From Ruminococcus sp. (GTDB lineage: Bacteria; Bacillota; Clostridia; Oscillospirales; Ruminococcaceae): a stretch of DNA of 64,000 nucleotides. Of the stretch, positions 54,869 through 63,277 are shown one piece after another. The translations under genes and the position numbers were made by a program. The notes under the pieces were generated by a model. That model was not told the DNA's origin and made no database searches. It was given only the letters and a program-made list of their open reading frames with translations. Location: the NCBI GenBank assembly GCA_017519415.1, contig JAFWSI010000012.1:1-64000 (forward strand), written 5' to 3'. Position 1 is the first letter of the stretch. The number at the start of each line of letters is the position of its first letter.

Positions 54869-54948
54869 GTCCTAATTAAACATTTTTTATTTTCTGCGAA
54901 TTTAACAATATAGAGCATTGTTTTTTCAGCATTTTGTACATAATGATT

Positions 54949-56046
54949 TTACCACTGCTGCTGTAAACCGTCATCGTAACCGCTTCCGCCGGTGTCATAT
55001 CCGTAGTCTCCGTAATCCTGCCACTGGCTGCCGTCGTCATAGCCGCTGTCCTGCCACTGCCCGCCGTCCTCCTGCCATTGCTGGGTGTTGTCTTCGGGAG
55101 TCCATGAAGCTGCGGTAGTAGTCGGCTCCGTGGTAAGGTTATTGTTATGCTCAATGAACTGCTCCTCCTGCTTCGGATCGTGCTCGCCCTGTATTATGGG
55201 ATAGCCGTATTCATCTGTAGGGGTAGCCGTTGTCGGCTCGATTATGCCTGGGACAGCCGCAGGATCGTCACTGGTCCTGAAGCTGCACTGATTTGTGCCT
55301 ATCATCGTGAGATAGCCCTTCTTGCCCTTTACGTTCTCGTCGTTCATAACGGTCTCTGCAAGGTTGAGCTTATACTCCACGTCGTTCCAGTTGCCCATTT
55401 TGAATATCATGCTGTTCTTGTATTTTACTATTATCGAATGCTCGTCGCTCATGTCCACCGTGGAGATCTTGTCTTCTCCCATGGACACCATGCTTGCGAT
55501 AAGCTCGGTAAATGCGTCGTTCTTGTGCTCGTTGTCCGAGGCAACGAGTCTTCCCGGAGTCCTTTCCGAGGGATCGAGTCCGTAAATTATTGGAAGATCG
55601 GGAGTTATAAAGCCGTTGTCCGCAAGTATCTTTCCCTTCTTGCTCACGAGGAGCGTGCCGCCGTCATAGTTGACGTTGAATGCAGGTATACAGCGCGAAA
55701 CCGTTATTTCCAGCGATGACGGGAAGTCCCTTTTCACCTTTGCCGTCTCAACATAGAGCAGCTCGTCAAGTATACGCTGTTCGCTCTTTGCACAGTCCAG
55801 CCGGAGGAGGTTATCGCCCTCCTTTATTCCCGAGGCCTCTACTATTTCCTCAGCCGAATACATATCCGACTGTCCCGCAACTCTTATCTCGTTGATATTG
55901 AAAAGGAAGGTATAGCTTATGGTTATACCAGCAGTTACCACAAGAAGCAGCACCACGAGACCGTAGACATTCATCCATCTCTGACGCCGCCTTATCCTTT
56001 TGCGGCTGTTCTGTCTTTCGACACTTGTTTTTTCGACGTCCTTCAT
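54949..56046 (-). CDS. ftsQ: Cell division protein FtsQ/DivIB with Gly/Gln/Trp/Tyr-rich C-terminal extension
   Basis: 365 aa, ATG 56046. A basic cytoplasmic tail (SRKRIRRRQRW) is followed by a membrane helix (about 28-50), POTRA domain (about 52-120; INEIRVAGQSDMYSAEEIVE), and DivIB-type beta domain (about 125-255). After a Pro/Thr linker, residues about 285-365 repeat WQDGGQ, GYDDG and WQDYGDY units rich in Asp, Gly, Gln, Trp and Tyr; no such tail exists in B. subtilis DivIB. It links FtsL/FtsB-type partners to the septal synthase. The extension is extracytoplasmic and low-complexity; function unknown. Confidence 0.9.
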   Translation of the reverse strand: MKDVEKTSVERQNSRKRIRRRQRWMNVYGLVVLLLVVTAGITISYTFLFNINEIRVAGQSDMYSAEEIVEASGIKEGDNLLRLDCAKSEQRILDELLYVETAKVKRDFPSSLEITVSRCIPAFNVNYDGGTLLVSKKGKILADNGFITPDLPIIYGLDPSERTPGRLVASDNEHKNDAFTELIASMVSMGEDKISTVDMSDEHSIIVKYKNSMIFKMGNWNDVEYKLNLAETVMNDENVKGKKGYLTMIGTNQCSFRTSDDPAAVPGIIEPTTATPTDEYGYPIIQGEHDPKQEEQFIEHNNNLTTEPTTTAASWTPEDNTQQWQEDGGQWQDSGYDDGSQWQDYGDYGYDTGGSGYDDGLQQQW

Positions 56047-56068
56047 ATTTTCTCCAGTTCCTTCCGCC

Positions 56069-57325
56069 TCAGACCCTGCGCATATCTCCGCCGAGAAGTC
56101 TTACGGCTTCCTCCATTTTTTCATATCCTCTATCAATATGGCATATTCTTGATATTTCAGATCTTCCCTCGGCACAGAGCGCCGCTGTGACCATAGCAGC
56201 TCCGCCGCGGAGATCCGTAGCCTCAACATTGGCTCCGTGGAGCCTTTCACGCCCCGTGACTGCCGCTATTTTGCCCATTACCTGTATATCGGCGCCCATT
56301 TTCACAAGAGCGTCGGTATGACGGTAACGGCAGTCGAAGATATTCTCCTCGAAAAGACTGGTGCCCTCGGCTGTCGCAAGAGCCGCCATGAGTACAGCCT
56401 GTGCATCTGTGGGAAAGCCGGGATGAGGCATTGTCCTTATCCTGTCCTTCACCGCCTTCAGCCGCGTACCGCTTCTGAGGTATATCTTTCCGCTGAATGT
56501 ACTGATACTGCATCCCGTCTGTTCCAGCACCGATAAAAAGGGCTCCATTTCGGGTATGCAGGCGTTTGTAAGTATTAGCTCGCCCTTTGCGGCGGCCACC
56601 ATAGAGAGGTATGTGGCTCCCGCTATCCTGTCGGGCATTATTGTATATTCACAGCCGTGAAGCTGCTGTTTTCCATTTATGACTATACTGCTGCCGCCGT
56701 CGCCGCGGATCTCTGCTCCGCAGGCTCTCAGGAAACCGCAGAGATCGCATATCTCGGGCTCCCGTGCAGCGTTGTTGATAACGGTCTCACCGTCAGCCGT
56801 TACCGCGCAGAGTATCACATTTTCGGTAGCTCCCACCGAGGGGAAAGCAAGTGTTATCCTGGCTCCCTTTGCACGCCCGCCGTGAGCTCTGCAAACGATA
56901 GCGCCGCCGTTTTCGCGTATGTCCACGTTCATTTTCCTCAGCGCGGACAGGTGCATATCTATGGGCCGCGGACCGAGTTCGCAGCCTCCCGGCACACTTA
57001 CCGTACAGCTCCCCGCCCTGCCGAGCATGGCTCCCATGAATATTATGGACGATCTCATCTCGTGCATGAGACTCTCGGGTATATCCGTGCTGTCAATGCT
57101 GCGTGAGTCAATCACCGCAGTATTGCCGGAAAAGCTGCATTTGCAGCCTACGCAGTTAAGTATCCTCGAGGCCGCATAAACGTCGGTGAGCTTCGGGCAG
57201 CTGTGAAGCGCAGCTTCGCCGCAGCAAAGCAGAGCTGCCGCCATAATAGGCAGCGAGCTGTTCTTGCTGCCCTGAAGGACAAGCTCGCCCCTAAGGCGCC
57301 TGCCGCCCGTAATAGTAAATTTCTG
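56069..57325 (-). CDS. murA: UDP-N-acetylglucosamine 1-carboxyvinyltransferase
   Basis: 418 aa from ATG 57325 (GGGGTGG upstream); the longer frame to 57367 crosses the intergenic region. The EPSP-synthase-like fold has KNSSLPIMAAALL (cf. KNAALP in MurA), GGCELGPRPIDMHL with the reactive Cys of the fosfomycin site, and PHPGFPTDAQ. It catalyses the first committed step of peptidoglycan precursor synthesis. Firmicutes often have two copies; whether a second exists is unknown. Confidence 0.95.
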   Translation of the reverse strand, partial: QKFTITGGRRLRGELVLQGSKNSSLPIMAAALLCCGEAALHSCPKLTDVYAASRILNCVGCKCSFSGNTAVIDSRSIDSTDIPESLMHEMRSSIIFMGAMLGRAGSCTVSVPGGCELGPRPIDMHLSALRKMNVDIRENGGAIVCRAHGGRAKGARITLAFPSVGATENVILCAVTADGETVINNAAREPEICDLCGFLRACGAEIRGDGGSSIVINGKQQLHGCEYTIMPDRIAGATYLSMVAAAKGELILTNACIPEMEPFLSVLEQTGCSISTFSGKIYLRSGTRLKAVKDRIRTMPHPGFPTDAQAVLMAALATAEGTSLFEENIFDCRYRHTDALVKMGADIQVMGKIAAVTGRERLHGANVEATDLRGGAAMVTAALCAEGRSEISRICHIDRGYEKMEEAVRLLGGDMRRV

Positions 57326-57379
57326 CATTCGACCACCCCACAGCATTTTTTGTATTGTATGCCGCAAGGTGTGTATATG

Positions 57380-58258
57380 TTACTCTGCGCCTATATCGTG
57401 CGCAGCAAGAAAGCTTTCAAAGGTCTCAGACATCTCGTCGGGTATTACCGCGTACATCATATGCCCCTTGTCGGAGAGATGTACCTCGGCTCCGCATTTT
57501 TCCGCGTATTCCAGTCCGGCCTGACGCCATGTCTTCTGCCTGCACATTCCCTTCATGTCGCTTATGTAAAAGCAGGAGGGACATTTAAGAATTCCCGTGG
57601 CTATGGCTGCCGCCGCATTCGCGGTCATCAGCCGCGACTCCTCTATATACTCGTCATTTGCGAGATTTTTATAGAAAAGACGGCGGTAAATCTGTTTTTC
57701 CTCGTCGGTGAGCTCGCTCCCGGTAAGAAGCCCCGAAATATTTTCGGTCCTTTTCCTGAAAAGCTTTGCCAGCAGTCCGTCCTTTGCTATACGTTTCATC
57801 AGCCTGTGCTGTCTTGCAAGGAGCTTGTCCCGCTTTGCGTCGGACACTTCCTCGGCCTGCAATACCGCATAATCCGGTATACCCATATCCATGCTGAGGA
57901 CTGCCGTTACCTCGTCAGGATAGGTATTCGCCCAGTATACGGTCTCAAGGCCCGAATAGGAGTGAGCGGCAAGAACGTAAGGCGGCTCTATGCCTGCCCT
58001 GCGGAGCGCTTCCCTGTCCTCGGAGACAAGATTCTCAACGGTGCGGGTAGTTTTCATTTTCCCGCTGAAACCGTAGCCCGCCTTCTCTATCACAGCTATC
58101 CTGTGTTTTGCGGACATTCTCCTGTATATGGGCTTGTATTCAAGCACCGGGCAGGTAACTCCTCCGCCCGACAGAAAAACTATGGTAGCGGGGTCGCTGC
58201 CCTCGGTATAAACGTTAAGGACAGTGCCGCCGACTTCGACTTTTTTACCTTTTTCCAT
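57380..58258 (-). CDS. Alpha/beta hydrolase within the division/wall cluster
   Basis: 292 aa from ATG 58258, which overlaps the murG 3' end by 14 bp. Alpha/beta-hydrolase core: oxyanion loop FLSGGG (about 44), nucleophile elbow AAHSYSG with the Ser (about 120), a helical cap (about 150-230), and the catalytic His in DKGHMMYAV (about 271). An Asp of the triad is likely in the preceding strand. No signal peptide: cytoplasmic. Its position between murG and murA, with overlapping translation, ties its expression to wall synthesis, but no wall substrate is known for it. Confidence 0.85.
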   Translation of the reverse strand: MEKGKKVEVGGTVLNVYTEGSDPATIVFLSGGGVTCPVLEYKPIYRRMSAKHRIAVIEKAGYGFSGKMKTTRTVENLVSEDREALRRAGIEPPYVLAAHSYSGLETVYWANTYPDEVTAVLSMDMGIPDYAVLQAEEVSDAKRDKLLARQHRLMKRIAKDGLLAKLFRKRTENISGLLTGSELTDEEKQIYRRLFYKNLANDEYIEESRLMTANAAAAIATGILKCPSCFYISDMKGMCRQKTWRQAGLEYAEKCGAEVHLSDKGHMMYAVIPDEMSETFESFLAAHDIGAE

Positions 58259-59408
58259 TATCACTCTTTGCAAAAAGCTTCGCAACCACGTTGAGGATAC
58301 GGTCATTTGTATCCGTCAGATGGAGCTTTGCGGCACTTTCGGACATTTCCTTCACCCTTGCAGTATCGCCGCAGAGCTTTTCGATCTCTGCGATCATGCG
58401 CTCGGAGGTAACGTCCTTCTGCTCAATCACAACAGCTGCCCCCGCATTTCCCAGCACCATGGCATTATGGTACTGGTGATTGCCCGCAACTATGGGCGAC
58501 GGTATAAGTATGGAAGCCTTGCCCGCAGCTTCAAGCTCTGCAAGAGTGGAAGCTCCTGAGCGGCAGACAACAAGGTCTGCGGCCGCAAGGCACACGTCCA
58601 TATCGTTTATGTACTCGGTGATACGCAGTCTGTCGGATTTCAGCGGTATGCCCGCCTCCTTCATCGCTTTCGGGAAGGTGTCCTTTCCCATGCCGCCGTA
58701 GCCGTGTATATGGTTTATGGCAAGGTCCTTGCCCGTATGCCATTTGATAACATCGGTCATTGTATCGTTTATGCAGCCTGCACCCAGACTGCCGCCGAAT
58801 GAAAGTATGGTAAAGCCGTCATCGAAGCCCAGCTTTTTTCTGGCGTCGGCACGGCTCATTGTATTTATATTGCTTCTTACGGGAAGTCCCGTAACGCTGT
58901 ACTCGAATTTACTCTTGTCCATGAACTTCAGCGCTTCCTCGACGGTGAGCATAACATAGTCCACTTCCTTTGAAAGCAGCCTGTTTGTTACTCCCGGGTA
59001 TGCGTTCTGCTCATGTATGGCCGTAGGTATGCCCATTCTCGCAGCCTTGCGTATAACGGGTCCCGCGGCGTATCCCCCCGTACCTATGGCGATGTCGGGT
59101 CTGAAGCCCTCGATGATCTGCTTTGCTCTCCTGCCCGATGTGACAAGATATGCAAGAGCCTTTGCGTTCCTGCCTATATTTTCAAGAGAGAGCTTTCTCT
59201 GGAAGCCCGCAACCTTAATGGTCTCCAGCTTATAACCTGCCTTCGGTACAAGCTTAGCCTCCATACCCTTTGGAGTTCCCACAAAAAGAAATTCCGTACC
59301 GGGATATTCGTCCTTGATTATATCGGCGATGGCAAGACCGGGATTTATGTGTCCGCCGGTACCGCCGCAGGCAATGAGAACCTTAAAATCACCCTCACTC
59401 ATGCTCAT
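58245..59408 (-). CDS. murG: UDP-GlcNAc:undecaprenyl-PP-MurNAc transferase MurG
   Basis: 387 aa, ATG 59408 overlapping the ftsW stop (ATGA). GT28 motifs: ACGGTGGHINPGLAIAD, AIGTGGYAAGP, HEQNAYPG, LSFGGSLGA, CRSGASTLAELEAAGKASILIPSP, and the C-terminal donor-site Gly/Ser run. It makes lipid II on the inner face of the membrane. Length is typical (about 360-390). Confidence 0.97.
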   Translation of the reverse strand: MSMSEGDFKVLIACGGTGGHINPGLAIADIIKDEYPGTEFLFVGTPKGMEAKLVPKAGYKLETIKVAGFQRKLSLENIGRNAKALAYLVTSGRRAKQIIEGFRPDIAIGTGGYAAGPVIRKAARMGIPTAIHEQNAYPGVTNRLLSKEVDYVMLTVEEALKFMDKSKFEYSVTGLPVRSNINTMSRADARKKLGFDDGFTILSFGGSLGAGCINDTMTDVIKWHTGKDLAINHIHGYGGMGKDTFPKAMKEAGIPLKSDRLRITEYINDMDVCLAAADLVVCRSGASTLAELEAAGKASILIPSPIVAGNHQYHNAMVLGNAGAAVVIEQKDVTSERMIAEIEKLCGDTARVKEMSESAAKLHLTDTNDRILNVVAKLFAKSDNGKR

Positions 59409-60688
59409 GCTCCTTTTGGCTCAGCCTTCTTTTCGCTGCGCCCTGATCTCTTTTTCTTCTTTTTCTCCGCCGGCTGCTCGTCGGGATAGTACCTCTGCTG
59501 CGAGATATTCAGCATTATGCCCATTTCCGCCAGCTGCATTATGAGTGCCGTACCGCCATAGCTGAAAAAAGGCAGACTGATACCTGTATTAGGTATCAGA
59601 TTGCTTACAACGGCAAGGTTGAGGACAGTCTGTATGCCTATCTGAGTGGTTATGCCGACCGCTATGAGCATACCGAAGCGGTCCTTGCAGCGCACCGCGA
59701 TAGAATAGCCCTCCACTATGAGAAGGAAAAATACTATAATTATGGCAAGAGCTCCCACGAAGCCGAGCTCCTCGCAGACAATGGGGAAAACGAAGTCGTT
59801 TTTTGTCTCGGGGAGATAGAGGTACTTCTGACGGGAGTTTCCGAGTCCGAGTCCGAAAAGTCCGCCCGAACCGATAGCGATAAGGGAATTTGCAGTCTGC
59901 CATGTATCGCCCAGCTTATCGGCAAAGGGGTCCTTCCAGGACTTTATGCGCACCGCAACGTAGCTGTCGGGCACCTGAGCCTTCCAGCCGATATATGCTA
60001 TGATAAGTCCCAGCGCTGCTGCGCCGAGAGCAATGAAATGCTTCTTGTTAACGCCGCCGCAGAGTATCATTGCCACGGCTATAGTGCTTATAAGTATGAT
60101 ACCTGAGATATGCTTCTCGAGGGCTATCAGCAGTACGTATACACCGAGGATCCCCGCATATTTCAGTATGCCCGTCTTGAAGGTGTTCATCCTGCGGCCG
60201 TCGTGCTCCATGCTGTAGGCAAAGAAGATTATGAGAGCCAGCTTCGCCACCTCGGAGGGCTGGAGATTGAAAGGTCCGATGTCGATCCAGCGCCTTGCTC
60301 CCATGTTACCGCCTTCGTCGTTGCCTATGGCAAGAACAGCGATAAGGAGTACTGCTCCCGTGATGTACATAAGACCCGCTATATTGAGCTTTTTGAGCAC
60401 GGGCAGCTTTAGGTTCTTGAAGTTATGATAGTCCATCTTCATAAAGAAGATCATGGCAGCGAAGCCGATAACGGCATTCTTCGCCTGATTCTTGGCATAA
60501 TAAAGGCCGTCCCCGCCGTGCTCGCTGTACGCCCATGCATAGCTCGCCGAGGACATCATTACGATACCCACGACCAGCAGTATCATTACATAAGCGAAGA
60601 ACGAAAGGCTGAGGTCGCCCTTTCTGCCGCCCGAAAATATACCCGTCAGTGCGGGCCGCTTTTTGGTTTCAGTTTTGCTTGCAGCCAT
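59405..60688 (-). CDS. ftsW: Septal peptidoglycan polymerase FtsW (SEDS)
   Basis: 427 aa, ATG 60688. About ten membrane helices; SEDS signatures GDLSLSFFAYVMILLVVGIVM, RRWIDIGPFNLQPSEVAKL (the conserved Asp-rich loop), KNDFVFPIVCEELGF and TGISLPFFSYGGTALI. A basic C-terminal tail follows. It polymerises glycan strands with its cognate class B PBP, whose 3' end is at the end of this window. Confidence 0.97.
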   Translation of the reverse strand: MAASKTETKKRPALTGIFSGGRKGDLSLSFFAYVMILLVVGIVMMSSASYAWAYSEHGGDGLYYAKNQAKNAVIGFAAMIFFMKMDYHNFKNLKLPVLKKLNIAGLMYITGAVLLIAVLAIGNDEGGNMGARRWIDIGPFNLQPSEVAKLALIIFFAYSMEHDGRRMNTFKTGILKYAGILGVYVLLIALEKHISGIILISTIAVAMILCGGVNKKHFIALGAAALGLIIAYIGWKAQVPDSYVAVRIKSWKDPFADKLGDTWQTANSLIAIGSGGLFGLGLGNSRQKYLYLPETKNDFVFPIVCEELGFVGALAIIIVFFLLIVEGYSIAVRCKDRFGMLIAVGITTQIGIQTVLNLAVVSNLIPNTGISLPFFSYGGTALIMQLAEMGIMLNISQQRYYPDEQPAEKKKKKRSGRSEKKAEPKGA

Positions 60689-60722
60689 TTTTCCTCCTTA
60701 TGGTCTGACCTGTTTCGTTATA

Positions 60723-61760
60723 TCAGAATGCCAGCAGTGTAATTATTCCCAGAATTCCGAAAATAATGCCGCAGAGCGAAAAAGTTATCACTATCTTATA
60801 CTCGCTGAAGCCGCTCATCTCAAAGTGATGATGGATAGGAGTCATTTTGAAGATACGTCTGCCCTCTCCGTACTTTTTCCTGGTATACTTGAAGTAGAGC
60901 ACCTGCATCATAACGGAAAGCGCTTCTATGATGTATACTATGGCAACGAGAAGTATCAGCAGGTGCTTGTGGAGCACAAGTCCCACGCCCGTTACCGCTG
61001 CGCCGAGGAACATTGAACCCGTATCACCCATGAAGCACTTTGCGGGGTTAAGGTTCCAGAGAAGGAAGCCGAGACATCCGCCTGCCAGCGCCATGGTGAA
61101 GCAGGTCATCTCATTCTTTTTCAGTATAGCACAGCATACCGTGAATATCAGCATGGCAACGAAGGTCACCGAGCCGCAGAGGCCGTCTACTCCGTCCGTA
61201 AGATTCACGGCGTTGGTGAGATAGATTATCAGGCCTATCATCAGTATATAGTAGAATATTCCCAGTGAAGGACTTCTCCAGAAGCCCAGGTCTATCCTTG
61301 TGGAATTATCCCCGAAGCAGCGCACCGCAATGAGGAAGCCCACGGAGAAAACGAGCTGCATGGCGATTTTCTGCCACGGCGTCAGCCCGTCATTGTTCTT
61401 TCTTGCCACCTTGGTATAATCGTCGATAAATCCTATAAGCCCGAAGGAAGCCGAGTAAACTATACAGCTCAGGACAAGATAGAACGCCTTGAAGCTCTCC
61501 TTGTCCGTGGTATCGATGCCCGTTTTCCACCTGTACAGCCAGTAGCCCGCTATCGCCGCTATAACCGTCGATATTATGAACATGAAACCGCCCATTGTGG
61601 GAGTCCCCTGCTTTTTCGCGTGCCACTTCGGTCCGTCCTCAGTCTTTATCGGCTGACCGAACTTTATCCTGTGCAGGAAGGGTACAAGGAATATACCCGA
61701 AACTCCCGCTATCACAAACGATAAAAGCGCTGTTATAAGATTTATTACCCAGAAAGACAT
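60723..61760 (-). CDS. mraY: Phospho-N-acetylmuramoyl-pentapeptide transferase MraY
   Basis: 345 aa, ATG 61760. Ten membrane helices with KWHAKKQGTPTMGG, the Asp-rich FIDDYTKVARKN, NAVNLTDGVDGL and LNPAKCFMGDTGSM loops, and the C-terminal MTPIHHHFEMSGFSE with the HHHF signature. It makes lipid I. It starts 26 bp after murE. Confidence 0.98.
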   Translation of the reverse strand: MSFWVINLITALLSFVIAGVSGIFLVPFLHRIKFGQPIKTEDGPKWHAKKQGTPTMGGFMFIISTVIAAIAGYWLYRWKTGIDTTDKESFKAFYLVLSCIVYSASFGLIGFIDDYTKVARKNNDGLTPWQKIAMQLVFSVGFLIAVRCFGDNSTRIDLGFWRSPSLGIFYYILMIGLIIYLTNAVNLTDGVDGLCGSVTFVAMLIFTVCCAILKKNEMTCFTMALAGGCLGFLLWNLNPAKCFMGDTGSMFLGAAVTGVGLVLHKHLLILLVAIVYIIEALSVMMQVLYFKYTRKKYGEGRRIFKMTPIHHHFEMSGFSEYKIVITFSLCGIIFGILGIITLLAF

Positions 61761-61786
61761 TTTATACCGACAACTCCTGTTTAACT

Positions 61787-63226
61787 TTATTTATCGAGAA
61801 GCTTAAGGCCCTCTGCAACTATTTCTCTCTCGTCGAAATGGATATGCTCCATGCCCGCAAGTATCTGATAGTCCTCATGGCCTTTGCCCGCAAGAACTAT
61901 TATATCACCTTTTTCAGCAATTTTCAAGGCATGAAATATAGCTTCTTTCCTGTCCACCACAACATCGTAGTCAGCAGACCCGCCTTCAAGTCCCGCAAGT
62001 ATGTCGTCAATTATAGCCTCGGGAGCTTCATTTCTCGGATTATCCGAGGTAACTATGAGCTTATCCGCATATTTTGCAGCAGCCTGCGCCATTTTCGGAC
62101 GCTTTGCCGCATCGCGGTTGCCGCCGCAGCCGAAGAGGCATATAAGGCGGTTTTCGGTGTATTCCCTGACGCTTTTCAGGATATTCTCAACTGCGTCTGG
62201 AGTATGGGCATAGTCGCATATAACGGTGAAGTCGCGTCCCGTGGGAATAACCTCGCAGCGTCCCTTGACGCCCTCGTACTCCTCAACGGCGGGGATTATG
62301 CTGTCGATAGCGAGCCCAGCCTCAAGACAGGCGGCAATGGCCGCCGTGATGTTTGAAACATTGAAGAATCCCGGAATCTTTGTTTTTATCAGGTGTGATT
62401 TGTCGCCGTTGCAGAACCAGAAGCTGGAGCCCGTGGACTTTATCTTTATGCCGTCCGCATAGAAGTCCGCATTCTCCTTCACGCTGAAGCTCTGCTTTTT
62501 GCAGCCTATCTCTCCGAAAAGCCGTCTGCCGTAATCGTCGTCAACGTTGATTATGGCGCTGTCGCATATATCAAAGAGCATTTTCTTGGCCTGGTAGTAT
62601 TCCTCCATGTCCTTATGATAGTCAAGGTGATCCTGAGTCAGATTGGTGAATACCGCGGCGTCAAACCATGAGGCTCCTATCCTGTACTGGCAGAGGCCGA
62701 AGGAGGATACCTCCATTACCACATATTCGCAGCCTGCGTCCACCATTTTTGCCAGCAGCTCCATGAAATCATAGGCCATTGGCGTTGTATTGTCGGTATG
62801 AAGTATCTCGTCCCCTATCTCATTCTGGATAGTGCCCACAAGGCCTGTTTTATGGCCGTTCTTCATGAGGATATGCTTGATAACGTTGGTTATGGTGGTC
62901 TTGCCGTTGGTACCCGTAACGCCTATGAGCTTCATTCTGCGCTCGGGGTGACCGAACCATGCGGAACATATCTGTCCGTAGAGCTTACGGGAATTCTTCG
63001 TAAGTATCTGTCTGTCGCCCAGTCCGAGATCGCGCTCGCAGACTACAGCCGCGGCGCCCTTTTCCAGCATCTCCGCAGCAGCGGTGTGGCCGTCGAAGCT
63101 TCCGCCCTTTACACAGACAAAGAGGCTCCCCTCCGTAACTTTACGCGTATCATCGGTAACGGAGCTTATCTCTGCGTCACCGATAGCCGTAACGGCATTG
63201 TTTTCAATAAGATCTCTTAGTTTCAT
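61787..63226 (-). CDS. murE: UDP-MurNAc-tripeptide synthetase MurE (meso-DAP type)
   Basis: 479 aa, ATG 63226. Mur ligase signatures: VTGTNGKTTITN ATP loop (about 105), LTQDHLDYH, GCGGNRDAAKRP, and SDNPRNEAPEAI near residue 400. The DNPR form is associated with meso-diaminopimelate addition; Lys-type enzymes have DNPA. So the wall is A1gamma-type (inference from this motif). murF, murD and murC are not in this window. Confidence 0.96.
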   Translation of the reverse strand: MKLRDLIENNAVTAIGDAEISSVTDDTRKVTEGSLFVCVKGGSFDGHTAAAEMLEKGAAAVVCERDLGLGDRQILTKNSRKLYGQICSAWFGHPERRMKLIGVTGTNGKTTITNVIKHILMKNGHKTGLVGTIQNEIGDEILHTDNTTPMAYDFMELLAKMVDAGCEYVVMEVSSFGLCQYRIGASWFDAAVFTNLTQDHLDYHKDMEEYYQAKKMLFDICDSAIINVDDDYGRRLFGEIGCKKQSFSVKENADFYADGIKIKSTGSSFWFCNGDKSHLIKTKIPGFFNVSNITAAIAACLEAGLAIDSIIPAVEEYEGVKGRCEVIPTGRDFTVICDYAHTPDAVENILKSVREYTENRLICLFGCGGNRDAAKRPKMAQAAAKYADKLIVTSDNPRNEAPEAIIDDILAGLEGGSADYDVVVDRKEAIFHALKIAEKGDIIVLAGKGHEDYQILAGMEHIHFDEREIVAEGLKLLDK

Positions 63227-63277
63227 TCTGGTCTGCCTCCTGTCTTTCTTTTGTTCCGTTTTATTTATTTCTTTATA

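Noticed and set aside
57203-58294. 363-codon plus-strand frame opposite murA and the hydrolase
   Set aside because: Crosses two real genes on the other strand; no start signal and no fold.
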